Origin: Variovorax paradoxus
GTDB taxonomy: Bacteria; Pseudomonadota; Gammaproteobacteria; Burkholderiales; Burkholderiaceae_C
DNA: 64,000 nt
NCBI RefSeq assembly: GCF_009498455.1
Contig: NZ_CP045644.1
Coordinates: forward strand, 3,909,001-3,973,000
Direction of reading: 5' to 3'
How positions within the stretch are numbered: the stretch's first letter is position 1; every line of letters begins with the position of its first letter. The notes under the pieces were generated by a model. That model did not search any database. It was given only the letters and a program-made list of their open reading frames with translations, and was not told the DNA's origin. Of this stretch, positions 1-7,928 are shown in pieces. The position numbers were made by a program, and so were the translations under genes.

Positions 1-546
1 CTTCGCGGCCATCTTGAACTTCTCGGCGTTCAGGTGCGTGGCGCTGCCCTGGCCGGCCGAGGCGAAGTTCATGCTGCCGGGCTTGGCGCGCGCGGCGGCC
101 AGCAGCTGCGGCAGGGTCTTGATGTTCTTGCTGGGCGAGATGACCAGCGCGTTGGGCAGCGACGAGATGGGCGTGACGCCCGCGAAGTCGTGCAGCGTGT
201 CGAAGGGCAGCTTGGCGAAGGTAGACGGGCTCACCGTGTGCGACGACGAATGGATCATGACCGTGTAGCCGTCGGGCGCGGCCGTGGCCACCGCCTGCTG
301 GCCGATGGTGCCGCTGGCGCCGCCGCGGTTGTCGATGACCAGCGTCTGGCCCATGCTGGTGCTCATCTTGTCGGCGATGGCGCGGGCAATGATGTCCGTC
401 GTGCTGCCGGCGGCGAAGGGAACGATCACGCGGATCGGCTTGGTGGGGTAGCCGTTCTGCGCTGCGGCCAGGCCCGGCAACAGGGCGGCGATGCAGGTCA
501 GCGAGGCAAGGACGGTGGTGCGTGCAGTGCTGGCAAGGGGCTTCAA
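1..546 (-). CDS. Bug-family tripartite tricarboxylate transporter substrate-binding protein (partial)
   Basis: The minus-strand frame runs off the left edge; 182 codons of the N-terminal half are present. A TTG start at 546 gives a basic N-terminus and a hydrophobic signal peptide ending near LPGLAAAQ. The mature part opens with YPTKPIRVIVPFAAG and continues with a DNRGGASG segment, both typical of periplasmic Bug/TctC proteins that deliver carboxylates or other organic acids to a transporter. Such genes are very numerous in Comamonadaceae and often have no linked permease. The gene lies downstream of the TetR gene on the same strand, separated by 176 bp that contain a perfect inverted repeat, so it is probably controlled by that regulator. 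The ligand cannot be told. Confidence 0.85.
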   Translation of the reverse strand, partial: MKPLASTARTTVLASLTCIAALLPGLAAAQNGYPTKPIRVIVPFAAGSTTDIIARAIADKMSTSMGQTLVIDNRGGASGTIGQQAVATAAPDGYTVMIHSSSHTVSPSTFAKLPFDTLHDFAGVTPISSLPNALVISPSKNIKTLPQLLAAARAKPGSMNFASAGQGSATHLNAEKFKMAAK

Positions 547-586
547 GGTGTGTCTCCGCGCGGTCGGGCCGCATTCTTGGATCGAT

Positions 587-608
587 CAATTCACCAACGA
601 GTGAATTG
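587..608. promoter_or_regulatory. Inverted repeat upstream of the Bug gene (TetR operator candidate)
   Basis: CAATTCAC and GTGAATTG form a perfect 8-bp inverted repeat with a 6-bp spacer, 41 bp upstream of the Bug start codon. It has the AATT-ends-plus-ACCAA layout also seen at 1386-1406 in front of the TetR gene, so the TetR protein encoded next door is the likely ligand (inference). Confidence 0.55.
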
Positions 609-722
609 CCGATTTTAGGAACGGCTGCGCCGCAGCGTCAACGGCGGCTGCCTAGTGATTACCCGGAGAGCGAAGGAGAGGGGTGGGCGCGCCCGCGGCG
701 GGGCGCGCGCCGGTCCGTCAGG

Positions 723-1379
723 TCAGTGCAGGACGTAGCCCAGCACGAGGTCGGTCATGTGCGAGAGGCGTTGCGCCATCGCCTTGGGGGCACGCAGGTC
801 ACGCCCGAAGATGGCCGACAGCGTGTGGTTGTTCGAGAGGTAGAAGTAGCACAGCGACGCGATGGAGATGTAAAGCTGCACCGGGTCGACGCCGGCGCGA
901 AAGAGGTTGTCTTTCTTGCCGCGCTCCAGCACGGTGGCGAGCAGCTGCACCAGCGGCGAGTTCATCTCCTGGATGCGGTCGGAGCGCTTCAGGTGCGAGG
1001 CGCCGTGCAGGTTCTCGCTGTTGAGCAGCGTGATGAACTCGGGGTGCTCCAGGTAGTAGTGCCAGGTGAACGACACCAGCTGGCGAATGGCTTCGACGGG
1101 CTCGATCTCGTCCAGGTGCAGGCGCTGTTCGGCGGCGCGGATGTCGGCGTACACGCGCTCCAGCACGGCCAGGAACAGGTCGTCCTTGCTGCCGAAGTAG
1201 TAGTAGATGAGGCGCTTGTTCAGGCCTGCGCGCTCGGCGATGCTGTCCATGCGCGCACCGGCGAGCCCGCGCGCGGCGAACTCGTCGCGCGCCGACGCGA
1301 GGATGGCCAGCTGCGAGCGGTCGGCGTCGCGCGAGCGCGGCTCGAGCGTTTCGGGCAAAGAGTCCTTGGGGGCCTTCAT
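723..1379 (-). CDS. TetR/AcrR family transcriptional regulator
   Basis: 218 aa, the usual length. The N-terminal third is a TetR helix-turn-helix: residues about 25-70 contain ILASARDEFAARGLAGARMD, then IAERAGLNKRLIYYYFGSKD, the family's signature. The C-terminal ligand/dimer domain is divergent and contains an HYYLEHPEF segment. The gene is divergent from the ThDP-enzyme gene at 1475, with 95 bp between them, and upstream of the Bug gene on the same strand. It is therefore placed to repress itself and both neighbours in response to a small molecule related to the ThDP enzyme's substrate, which is unknown. Confidence 0.9.
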   Translation of the reverse strand: MKAPKDSLPETLEPRSRDADRSQLAILASARDEFAARGLAGARMDSIAERAGLNKRLIYYYFGSKDDLFLAVLERVYADIRAAEQRLHLDEIEPVEAIRQLVSFTWHYYLEHPEFITLLNSENLHGASHLKRSDRIQEMNSPLVQLLATVLERGKKDNLFRAGVDPVQLYISIASLCYFYLSNNHTLSAIFGRDLRAPKAMAQRLSHMTDLVLGYVLH

Positions 1380-1385
1380 GACGCG

Positions 1386-1406
1386 AATTTAACCAATTGG
1401 GGAATT
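1386..1406. promoter_or_regulatory. TetR operator candidate between tetR and the ThDP enzyme gene
   Basis: An AATT...AATT framed element with central CCAATTGG sits between the divergent genes. It resembles the repeat at 587-608 (shared ACCAA and AATT ends), which suggests that one regulator binds both. Confidence 0.4.
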
Positions 1407-1474
1407 AAGACAAGGCGTGGAAGGCGGGCGCACATAATTGCCGGAGACATTTGCAACTGAGGTTCGAATTTTTC

Positions 1475-3199
1475 ATGAGTACATCACAACCCGCCGGCCA
1501 CCTGATCGTCGAGTGCCTGGTCGAACAAGGCATGCAGGTCGCCTTCGGTGTGCCGGGCGAGAGTTTCCTGGCGGTGCTCGACGGCTTTCATGCGTACGGT
1601 GAGCGCGCACGCTTCGTGGTGAACCGGCAGGAGGGCGGCGCGGCCTTCATGGCCGAGGCGCACGGCAAGCTCACCGGAAGGCCGGGCGTGTGCTTCGTGA
1701 CCCGCGGACCGGGCGCGACCAATGCCTCGATCGGCGTGCACAACGCGTTCCAGGATTCGACGCCGATGGTGCTGTTCGTGGGTGACGTCGGCAGCGACTT
1801 CCGCGACCGCGAAGCCTTCCAGGAAGTGGACTACGCCAGCTTCTTCGGTCCGAGCACCAAAGGCTTCGCCAAGCGCGTGGAGCGCATCGACGACGCCGAC
1901 CGCATTCCCGAGTACATCGCGCGTGCCTTCTCCACCGCCATGAACGGCCGGCCGGGCCCGGTTGTGCTGGTGCTGCCCGAAGACATGTTGCGCACCGAGA
2001 CGGCCGCACGGCCGCTGGCGCGCGTGGAGGCGGTCCAGCCGTGGAGCGACCCCGGCGCGTTGCGCACGCTGCGCGAGTTGCTGCTGAAGTCGCAGCGCCC
2101 GCTGGTGATTGCTGGCGGCGGTGGCTGGACGACGCAGGCCGCCCAGGCGCTGCAGCGCTTTGCTGAGAACTGGCGCCTGCCGGTGGCGAACGCCTTCCGC
2201 TTCCAGGACACCTTCGACAACCACCACCCGCTGTACGCGGGTGACGTGGGCATCGCCATCAACCCGAAGCTCGCGCAGCATGTGAAGGACGCCGACCTGA
2301 TCCTGGCCATCGGTCCGCGCCTGGGCGAGATGACGACCGGCGGCTACACGCTGCTCGAAGCGCCGAAGGCCAGGCAGAGGCTGGTGCACATCCATGCGAG
2401 CGCCGAGGAGCTGAACCGTGTCTACCAGGCCGACCTGGCGATCAACGCCGGCATGAGCGCCGCCGCGCGCAGCCTCGAGGTGCTGAGTGCGCCGCCTTCG
2501 CTGCCGTGGGAAGACTGGGCGCAGCAGCTGCATGCCGACTACGAAGCCTGGCTCGAGCCGCAGGCGCTCACCGGCATGCCGGCCGAAACACCGCGCGGCG
2601 CGGTCGACATGGCGGCCGTGGTGGCGCTGTTGCAGAAGCACCTGCCCGCGGATGCGGCCATCACCAATGGCGCTGGCAACTTCGCGAGCTGGGTGCACCG
2701 CTACTTCCGCTACCACGGGCTCGCCAAGGGTGCGAAGACGCAGCTGGCGCCGACCAGCGGCGCGATGGGCTACGGCGTGCCGGCCGGCATCGCGGCCAGC
2801 ATTGCGACCGGGCGCGTGGCCTTCACCATCGCGGGTGACGGCGACTTTCTGATGAACGGGCAGGAGCTGGCAACGGCCTCGCAGCACGGCGGCAAGAGCA
2901 TCGTCGTGCTGCTCAACAACGGCATGTTCGGCACGATCCGCATGCACCAGGAGCGCGAGTACCCCGAGCGCACCAGTGGCACCGCGCTGCGCAACCCGGA
3001 CTTCTGCGGGCTGGCGCGCGCGTATGGCTACGCGGCCGAGCGGGTCACCGAGACGGCGCAGTTCGAAGCCGCGCTGCTGCGCGCGCTGGCGGCCGACACG
3101 GGCACGCTGATCGAGATCCCGCTCGACCCCGAGGTGATCACCACGCGCGGCACGCTCGCGTCGATCACGCGCGCGGCGAAGCAGCAGGCGCAGGGCTGA
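1475..3199 (+). CDS. Thiamine diphosphate-binding enzyme of the acetolactate synthase (IlvB) superfamily
   Basis: 574 aa with the three IlvB-type domains in order: N-terminal pyrimidine-binding (GVPGESFLAVLDG, catalytic Glu in NRQEGGAAFMAEA near residue 55), central domain (PLVIAGGGGW), and C-terminal pyrophosphate-binding with GDGDFLMNGQELATA, a GDGx(24-27)N motif whose Asn falls in VVLLNNGMFGTIR. Members make acetolactate or decarboxylate 2-oxo acids such as benzoylformate, oxalyl-CoA or sulfopyruvate. No regulatory small subunit is nearby, so biosynthetic acetolactate synthase is unlikely and a catabolic enzyme is favoured. The ATG at 1475 is chosen; an in-frame TTG at 1451 preceded by GGAG would add eight residues. 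It is divergent from tetR. Confidence 0.85.
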   Translation: MSTSQPAGHLIVECLVEQGMQVAFGVPGESFLAVLDGFHAYGERARFVVNRQEGGAAFMAEAHGKLTGRPGVCFVTRGPGATNASIGVHNAFQDSTPMVLFVGDVGSDFRDREAFQEVDYASFFGPSTKGFAKRVERIDDADRIPEYIARAFSTAMNGRPGPVVLVLPEDMLRTETAARPLARVEAVQPWSDPGALRTLRELLLKSQRPLVIAGGGGWTTQAAQALQRFAENWRLPVANAFRFQDTFDNHHPLYAGDVGIAINPKLAQHVKDADLILAIGPRLGEMTTGGYTLLEAPKARQRLVHIHASAEELNRVYQADLAINAGMSAAARSLEVLSAPPSLPWEDWAQQLHADYEAWLEPQALTGMPAETPRGAVDMAAVVALLQKHLPADAAITNGAGNFASWVHRYFRYHGLAKGAKTQLAPTSGAMGYGVPAGIAASIATGRVAFTIAGDGDFLMNGQELATASQHGGKSIVVLLNNGMFGTIRMHQEREYPERTSGTALRNPDFCGLARAYGYAAERVTETAQFEAALLRALAADTGTLIEIPLDPEVITTRGTLASITRAAKQQAQG

Positions 3200-3458
3200 G
3201 CGTGGCGCGATGACGGGCCACCTCGTCGCGCAACGCGGGCGAGCGCAGTTCGAAGACGTCGAACAGGCCCAGCGCATCGAGCGTGGGGACGAGCGACAGC
3301 AGGTCGTCGCGGGCGATGCGGCGTGCGTCGGCTGGCGCATTGGCGTCTTCGAGCACGCGCGCATTCGCCAGGAAAGCGCCGACCGAGCCCTTGCGGACGG
3401 TGTGGCCGTCGATGACGGCGAAGTCCTGCCCGTCGGGAATGATGTCTTGCGCTTTCAT
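3165..3458 (-). CDS. Conserved hypothetical protein, 97 aa
   Basis: A small soluble protein beginning MKAQDIIPDGQDF. The ATG at 3458 has AAGGA eight bases upstream. The body carries a TVRKGSVGAFLANARVLED segment and ends with an Arg/Ala-rich tail. I do not recognise a functional family. Its last 35 bases overlap the 3' end of the convergent ThDP-enzyme gene, and it is divergent from the AraC gene at 3559, which suggests that the two form a regulator-target pair. Confidence 0.65.
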   Translation of the reverse strand: MKAQDIIPDGQDFAVIDGHTVRKGSVGAFLANARVLEDANAPADARRIARDDLLSLVPTLDALGLFDVFELRSPALRDEVARHRATLSPAPAASPRA

Positions 3459-3558
3459 GGCGGTTCCTTGGTGAGCTGGCTGATGCATCCGATGCTAGGC
3501 AGTGGGGCGGTGCCGGGCTTGCGGCGCGAGGCCAATCGATACCGCCAGCGGGCCAGTC

Positions 3559-4320
3559 ATGGCGGTTGAGTCGCCCACGACGCTCTGGCGCTACGCGCAT
3601 GAAGCGCCGCGCGTCACCGGCTACCACGCGCACGCGACCGGCCAGTTGTTCGCGCTGCGCGAAGGCCTCCAGGTCATCGAGACGCCCGCAGGCCGCTGGG
3701 TGCAGCCGCCGGGATGGATCGGCTGGATCGCGCCGCGCTGTGCCCATGCCGCACAGAGCTTCGGTGCCACGTCGGGATGGAGCCTGCACATCGACGCATC
3801 GGCTGCGGCGGCGCTGCCGGACGGGCCTCACGTCTTTGCCGCCACGCCGTTGGTGCGGGAGCTGCTGGCGCGGTTGATGTCGTTGGAGGCGTCCGATGCA
3901 CTGCTGGAGCCCCGCCGCGCGCGCTTGGTGGGTGTGCTGATCGACGAACTGGCCGCCGGTGGGCGCGAGTCGCTCCACTTGCCGATGCCGCAGGACCCGC
4001 GGTTGGTGGCGATGGCGAGCGCACTGGCGAACGATCCGGCGCTGGCCGATGGCCTCGACGAGTGGGCCGATCGCATCGGCATGGCCCGCCGCACGCTCAC
4101 GCGACGCTTCGCTGCAGAGACGGGATGGAGCTTCGCGCAGTGGCGCCAGCAGGCGCGTTTGCTCAAGGCGGTGGAGCTGCTGAGCCTGGGCGAGTCGGTG
4201 ACGGCCGTGGCGCTGACGGTGGGCTACAGCTCGGTGAGCGCCTTCATCGAGGCTTTCCGCAAGCACTTCGGCTGCACGCCCGCGCGCTTCTTCGAGGCGG
4301 GTGGCGGCTTGCCGCAGTGA
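3559..4320 (+). CDS. AraC family regulator whose 3' end is altered by an IS insertion
   Basis: 253 aa: an N-terminal cupin-like sensing half (YHAHATGQLFALREG, PPGWIGWIAPRCAH) and a C-terminal double helix-turn-helix (about residues 150-250) with LDEWADRIGMARRTLTRRF and the second-helix signature VTAVALTVGYSSVSAFIEAF followed by FRKHFG. The TGA stop at 4318-4320 is the first three bases of the IS element. Removing the IS and one CAG repeat restores a frame that runs six codons further (AKKKPA, stop at 5688-5690), into the terminator. DNA-binding helices are intact, so function is probably kept. ATG at 3559 is preferred over the upstream in-frame start at 3502. Confidence 0.88.
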   Translation: MAVESPTTLWRYAHEAPRVTGYHAHATGQLFALREGLQVIETPAGRWVQPPGWIGWIAPRCAHAAQSFGATSGWSLHIDASAAAALPDGPHVFAATPLVRELLARLMSLEASDALLEPRRARLVGVLIDELAAGGRESLHLPMPQDPRLVAMASALANDPALADGLDEWADRIGMARRTLTRRFAAETGWSFAQWRQQARLLKAVELLSLGESVTAVALTVGYSSVSAFIEAFRKHFGCTPARFFEAGGGLPQ

Positions 4321-4343
4321 CCCGTCCTGCGATAGGTTGACAC

Positions 4344-5252
4344 CTACGAGTGACACATAGCCGGCGTGCTGAATCCGGCAATAGACGCCCGATGAACCTC
4401 ATCGGGCGTTTTCAATTTTAGGGACAGGTGCGGTCTTTCCTGGTTGTAGATCTGCACGGCCTGACGGACCATCCGGGCGGCCTGCGCCAGATCTGCGGGC
4501 CGATGCAGCAGGAACTCCATCTTCAGGATCCCGTTGACGCGCTCGGCCAACGCGTTCTGGTAGCAGTCGTAGCCGTCGGTCATCGAGCAGGTGATGCCAT
4601 GGCGCCTGTGAATCTCCTGATAGTCGTTCGAGCAGTACTGGATGCCTCTGTCGGAGTGATGCACCAGCATTTGCGGGGTCTGGCGCCCCTTGAGCGCCTC
4701 TTTCAGCGCCTGGCTGACTTGCTCGGTGTGCAGGCTGTCATGGACGTGATGGCCGACGATCTTGCGTGACCACGCATCCGTCACCAGGCTGAGATAGACG
4801 AACCCCTCGTCAGTGGGCAGGTACGTGATGTCGGCCACCCACACCTGCTCGCTGGCGGTGGCTCGCACCTGCTGCGGCCCCTGCTTGAGTAAGTTGGGAT
4901 GGCGTCGGAATCGATGATGGCTGTCGGTGGTCTTGTGATACGCCCGCCGGGGCGCCACCAGCATGCGGGCCTCGCGCAGCACGTCCAGCAGCGCATCGCG
5001 CCCCAGGCACGCACCGGCTTGCTGCAGCGGCTGCTTGAGCAGATGGTGCAGCTTGCGCGCGCCCAGCCGGGGCTGGCGCAGGCGCACCTCCCGAACGAGC
5101 TCGATCACGGTGTCGGCGCGCGCACAGCGCTGCTGCTGATGCTGCAGCTGCTGGTAGTAGGCCTGGCGGCTGACGCCCCAATGGCGGCAAGCCCTCGCCA
5201 CGCTCAGCCCCGGGAGGAGCTTTTGCGAGAGGACTTGCCCGAAGGCTTTTTT
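4344..5252 (-). CDS. IS3-family transposase OrfB (catalytic part of the OrfAB fusion)
   Basis: About 302 residues read after the -1 frameshift; the frame itself is open back to 5471. An HTH_21-like segment (RHWGVSRQAYYQQL) precedes an rve integrase core with all three catalytic acids: D in VWVADITYLP, D in HHSDRGIQYCS, and E in NALAERVNGILK, followed by YNQERPHLSL, the C-terminal mark of IS3 transposases. It is made mainly as OrfAB by frameshifting at 5246-5252, after which the protein continues KKAFGQVLSQ. Confidence 0.93.
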   Translation of the reverse strand, partial: KKAFGQVLSQKLLPGLSVARACRHWGVSRQAYYQQLQHQQQRCARADTVIELVREVRLRQPRLGARKLHHLLKQPLQQAGACLGRDALLDVLREARMLVAPRRAYHKTTDSHHRFRRHPNLLKQGPQQVRATASEQVWVADITYLPTDEGFVYLSLVTDAWSRKIVGHHVHDSLHTEQVSQALKEALKGRQTPQMLVHHSDRGIQYCSNDYQEIHRRHGITCSMTDGYDCYQNALAERVNGILKMEFLLHRPADLAQAARMVRQAVQIYNQERPHLSLKLKTPDEVHRASIAGFSTPAMCHS

Positions 5253-5614
5253 ACGATGCGCACCCCGTAGTCCTTCTTCAGGACATCGATCACCGCCTCG
5301 AACAGTTGGGCCTTCTCGTTGGCTTCGCGAAGCTGGACTTCCAGGGCCTTGATCTTCTGTTCGGGAGTCAGTGGTGCCGTGGGGGCAGATGAGGGTTTCT
5401 TGATCGGTATTGGCATGGGCAGCCCCGATGATGCCCAACCCCAGTTCTGGCGACCATGCTTGCGCAGCCACACCAGCACCGTCGAGCGGCCCTGGATACC
5501 GTAGCGCGCCTGAGCCTGCTTGTACGTGAGCTCGCCTTTTTCTACCTGATCGACCACCGACAGCTTAAAAGCCAGCGTGTAGTCCCGCTGCGTGCGTTTG
5601 ACGCCTGATTCCAT
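5204..5614 (-). CDS. IS3-family transposase OrfA
   Basis: 136 aa. The N-terminal helix-turn-helix (YTLAFKLSVVDQVEKGELTY, then ARYGIQGRSTVLVWLRKHG) binds the terminal inverted repeats. A C-terminal leucine-zipper-like helix (LTPEQKIKALEVQLREANEK) serves oligomerisation. ATG at 5614 has AAAAGG eight bases upstream. The last part of the frame overlaps orfB and contains the slippery heptamer. Confidence 0.92.
   Translation of the reverse strand: MESGVKRTQRDYTLAFKLSVVDQVEKGELTYKQAQARYGIQGRSTVLVWLRKHGRQNWGWASSGLPMPIPIKKPSSAPTAPLTPEQKIKALEVQLREANEKAQLFEAVIDVLKKDYGVRIVKKPSGKSSRKSSSRG
5246..5252 (-). other. Programmed -1 frameshift site A_AAA_AAG of the IS
   Basis: On the minus strand orfA reads GTA AAA AAG CCT. 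The heptamer A_AAA_AAG lets both tRNA-Lys slip back one base, after which the ribosome reads AAA AAA GCC TTC and enters orfB in frame. This is the canonical IS3-family signal. Confidence 0.85.
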
Positions 5615-5672
5615 TGACTTGCCTTTTCTTGACGGAAAAGGTGTCAACCCATTTCAGGACGGGTCACAGGCG

Positions 5673-5702
5673 AAAAAAAAGCCCGCATGACGCGGGCTTT
5701 TT
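5673..5702. terminator. Bidirectional intrinsic terminator
   Basis: AAAAGCCCGC and GCGGGCTTTT form a 10-bp stem with loop ATGAC and with A- and T-tracts on either side. It terminates the leftward SWIB gene and, before the IS insertion, the rightward AraC gene. Confidence 0.9.
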
Positions 5703-5730
5703 GACTCAGGAGCACGAGGCCCCCGAACGC

Positions 5731-6180
5731 TTACTTGACGTGCTTGCCAATCAGCGCTGCCAGTTCGAACATCGAAACCTGAGCCTTGCCGAAGATTTCC
5801 TTCAGCTTGGCGTCGGCGTTGATGTTGCGCTTGTTGGCCTTGTCTTGCAGGTTGTTCTTCTTGATGTAGTCCCACAGCTTGCTCACCACAGCGGTGCGCG
5901 GCAGAGGCGTCGAACCGACCACAGCGGCCAGTGCCGGGCTGGGGGTCAGGGCCTTCATGAACGCAGCGTTGGGAGTGCGCTTCTTGGCGGGAGCAGCCTT
6001 CTTTGCAGGAGCAGCCTTCTTCGCCGGTGCAGCCTTCTTTGCAGGAGCTGCTGCCTTCTTGGCGGGTGCCGCTGCCTTCTTGGCCGGAGCGGCCTTCTTT
6101 GCAGGAGCCGCAGCCTTCTTTGCGGGAGCGGCCTTCTTTGCCGGAGCTTTCTTGGCCGGAGCCTTCTTTGCAGTTGCCAT
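5731..6180 (-). CDS. SWIB/MDM2 domain protein with histone H1-like AKKA repeats
   Basis: 149 aa. Residues 1-65 are a run of PAKKAA repeats resembling eukaryotic and chlamydial H1 tails, giving a strongly basic, disordered DNA-binding arm. Residues about 75-149 are a SWIB domain (LPRTAVVSKLWDYIKKNNLQ ending FELAALIGKHVK). Such fusions are common in beta-proteobacteria and are thought to be nucleoid-associated. The ATG at 6180 has AAGGA nearby. The 155 bp between it and the EamA gene hold its promoter region; I see no other gene there. Confidence 0.9.
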   Translation of the reverse strand: MATAKKAPAKKAPAKKAAPAKKAAAPAKKAAPAKKAAAPAKKAAAPAKKAAPAKKAAPAKKAAPAKKRTPNAAFMKALTPSPALAAVVGSTPLPRTAVVSKLWDYIKKNNLQDKANKRNINADAKLKEIFGKAQVSMFELAALIGKHVK

Positions 6181-6335
6181 GGTTGATTTCCTTTTTTGGT
6201 TGAACGTTCACCAATGAAAAACTTGCGTCTCCAGTGGCAGTGCGGATGCTAAATGAGAAAAAACGCGTTTCCAAGGGAAAAAGCGCTTTTTTCATTGGGA
6301 GCTGTTGTTTTTTCAGAGGGGAGAAGGGGCGTTGT

Positions 6336-7265
6336 TCACGTTCGTCGCCCAGGCCACGTCGCCAGCACCACGCCCACGAGCGCGATCGCGAACGCAATCA
6401 GCTGCGGCGAAGTGAGGTTTTCCCCGAGCACGAGCACGCCCACGAGCGCCGCGCTGACGGGCAGCAAAACAGTGAAGACGCCCGCTTGTGCCGCTGGTAC
6501 GTGGCGAAGTCCGGTCATCCACAGCCACACGGTCCAGATGCTGGCGGCCAGTGCGTAGGCCACGAGCAGCGCCCACGTGCCGAAGCGCACGGCGGTGAAG
6601 TCGAACTGCAGCGCGAACCAGATGCCGAAGGGCATCGACAGCACGAAGCCCCACAGGTTGATGAGCGAGGCGATGCGCTTGGGGCCCAGCTTGCCGGTGA
6701 GCGACTTGCCGATCACTGCGTAGGCGGCTTCGCAGAGCACCGCGCAGAACACGAGCAGGTTGCCCAGCCACGGCATCGACGGCGCTGCGACCCCACTGCC
6801 GGTGGCGGCCGGCGCATGCGCAGGCGTGAACGCGAGCAGGCCGATGCCGAGCGCGGCGCAGCCGATGGCCAGGCCAATGCGCACGGTGATGCGCTCGCGC
6901 AGGAAGAGCCAGCTCGCCACCGCGACTGCCGCGGGGATCGACGCCATGATCACGCCCGCCGACACGGCACTCGTAAGGCTCACGCCGAACAGCATGCAGA
7001 TCGAGAACAGGAAGTTGCCGAGGAACGACTCCAGGAAGACGAGCCCGCGCGTGCGTGCGCTCATGGGCGGTTCGTCGGGCGTGCGCTGGAGCCAGTGCGG
7101 CATCGCGAGCGCCGCGATGCCGAAGCGCAGCCAGGCCAGCAGCAACACCGGGAAGGCGGCCACCAGCGGCTTGGAGAGGGCGACATAGATGCCGACGAGC
7201 GACATGCTCAAGGCCAGGCAGCCGTAGGCCACGAGGCGGCCGGAGGTGGAAGCGGCGGGGTTCAA
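6336..7265 (-). CDS. EamA/DMT-superfamily transporter
   Basis: 309 aa, about ten hydrophobic segments in two EamA repeats (RhaT/YdcZ-like). Visible segments include GCLALSMSLVGIYVALS at the N-terminus, and VYALAAS-like and PQLIAFAIALVGVVLATW segments at the C-terminus. Members export amino acids, nucleosides or drugs across the inner membrane; the substrate cannot be read from sequence. The start used is TTG at 7265, which places the first membrane helix correctly; no strong Shine-Dalgarno is visible. It is divergent from the gene at 7292 with only 26 bp between. Confidence 0.82.
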   Translation of the reverse strand: MNPAASTSGRLVAYGCLALSMSLVGIYVALSKPLVAAFPVLLLAWLRFGIAALAMPHWLQRTPDEPPMSARTRGLVFLESFLGNFLFSICMLFGVSLTSAVSAGVIMASIPAAVAVASWLFLRERITVRIGLAIGCAALGIGLLAFTPAHAPAATGSGVAAPSMPWLGNLLVFCAVLCEAAYAVIGKSLTGKLGPKRIASLINLWGFVLSMPFGIWFALQFDFTAVRFGTWALLVAYALAASIWTVWLWMTGLRHVPAAQAGVFTVLLPVSAALVGVLVLGENLTSPQLIAFAIALVGVVLATWPGRRT

Positions 7266-7291
7266 TAGACTGGGTGCTGGTTGATGATCGG

Positions 7292-7723
7292 ATGGATTCG
7301 ATGATGCCCCACGTTCTTGTCTACGGCACGCTGCGGCGCGGCGGGCGCAACGACATCGCGCGCTACCGGCCGGCGCCGGTCTTCGTCGGCGAGGCCTTCA
7401 TTGCCGGCACGCTGTACGACCTGGGCGCGTACCCGGGCGTGGTGCTCGGCGGGGCAGGGCGCGTGAAGGGCGAGGTCTACCGCATCGCGCCGGAGGTGGA
7501 GCGCGAACTCGACCGGCTCGAAGAAGTGGCCGACGACGATTCGGGCGAGTACATCCGGCGCAGCGTGCGCGTGGCGGTGGGCACGCAATCGGTCGAGTGC
7601 CTGGTCTACGAGATCCATCCGACGCGCATTGCAGGTCGTTGCGTGATCGACAGCGGCGACTGGATCGCGCATGCGGCGGAAATCGAAGGCGAAGCGCGCA
7701 CGTTTTCACAACCGAAAGAGTGA
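7292..7723 (+). CDS. Gamma-glutamylcyclotransferase-like (AIG2/GGCT) family protein
   Basis: 143 aa. The BtrG/GGCT fold signature VLVYGTLRRGGRN is at the N-terminus (YGTL binds the substrate carboxylate and amide), GTLYDLGAYPGVVL follows, and the catalytic Glu lies in the LDRLEEVADDD region. Likely reaction: cyclising gamma-glutamyl groups to 5-oxoproline in small-molecule or glutathione turnover. Three ATGs lie close together (7292, 7301, 7304); the first is listed. Confidence 0.8.
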   Translation: MDSMMPHVLVYGTLRRGGRNDIARYRPAPVFVGEAFIAGTLYDLGAYPGVVLGGAGRVKGEVYRIAPEVERELDRLEEVADDDSGEYIRRSVRVAVGTQSVECLVYEIHPTRIAGRCVIDSGDWIAHAAEIEGEARTFSQPKE

Positions 7724-7928
7724 TTCCGTATCGCGAAAAATCGTGCTGCTGCGCCGCAATATTTTTTCTCGATATGAGAAAAATAATTTCTCATTGAGAA
7801 ATATCTCTGTAAGTTGTTGATTTTGTTGATTCAAAAATATGTCTTCTATAAGACATAAGAGTCCGCAATCGGATTACAGTAACTCCACGGCCGCAACGCC
7901 AACCTTCAATCAACCTCACGGAGTGACC
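7724..7928 (+). promoter_or_regulatory. aceA promoter region with stacked inverted repeats
   Basis: An AT-rich 205-bp gap in a GC-rich region. It has three repeats: TTTTCTC/GAGAAAA about 7767-7785, ATTTCTCA/TGAGAAAT about 7788-7804, and the perfect TATGTCTT-CTAT-AAGACATA at 7838-7857. The last is the best operator candidate for a carbon-source regulator of isocitrate lyase. GGAG lies about 7 bases before the aceA ATG. Confidence 0.55.

Larger units (their letters stand above)
4318..5666 (-). mobile_element. IS3-family insertion sequence, complete, 1349 bp
   Basis: Terminal inverted repeats of 28 bp (4318-4345 and 5639-5666, 25 of 28 matched, starting TGACCCGTCCTG) end in TG...CA as in the IS3 family. 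The insertion is flanked by a 3-bp direct repeat CAG (4315-4317 and 5667-5669), the family's usual target duplication. It carries orfA and orfB in overlapping frames joined by an A_AAA_AAG slippery site, and both frames are intact, so it is potentially active. The insertion point is the last codons of the AraC gene. Confidence 0.95.

Noticed and set aside
5945..6180. Tandem repeats in the SWIB gene taken as a repeat array or CRISPR
   Set aside because: They are degenerate PAKKAA codons in frame, with no spacers.
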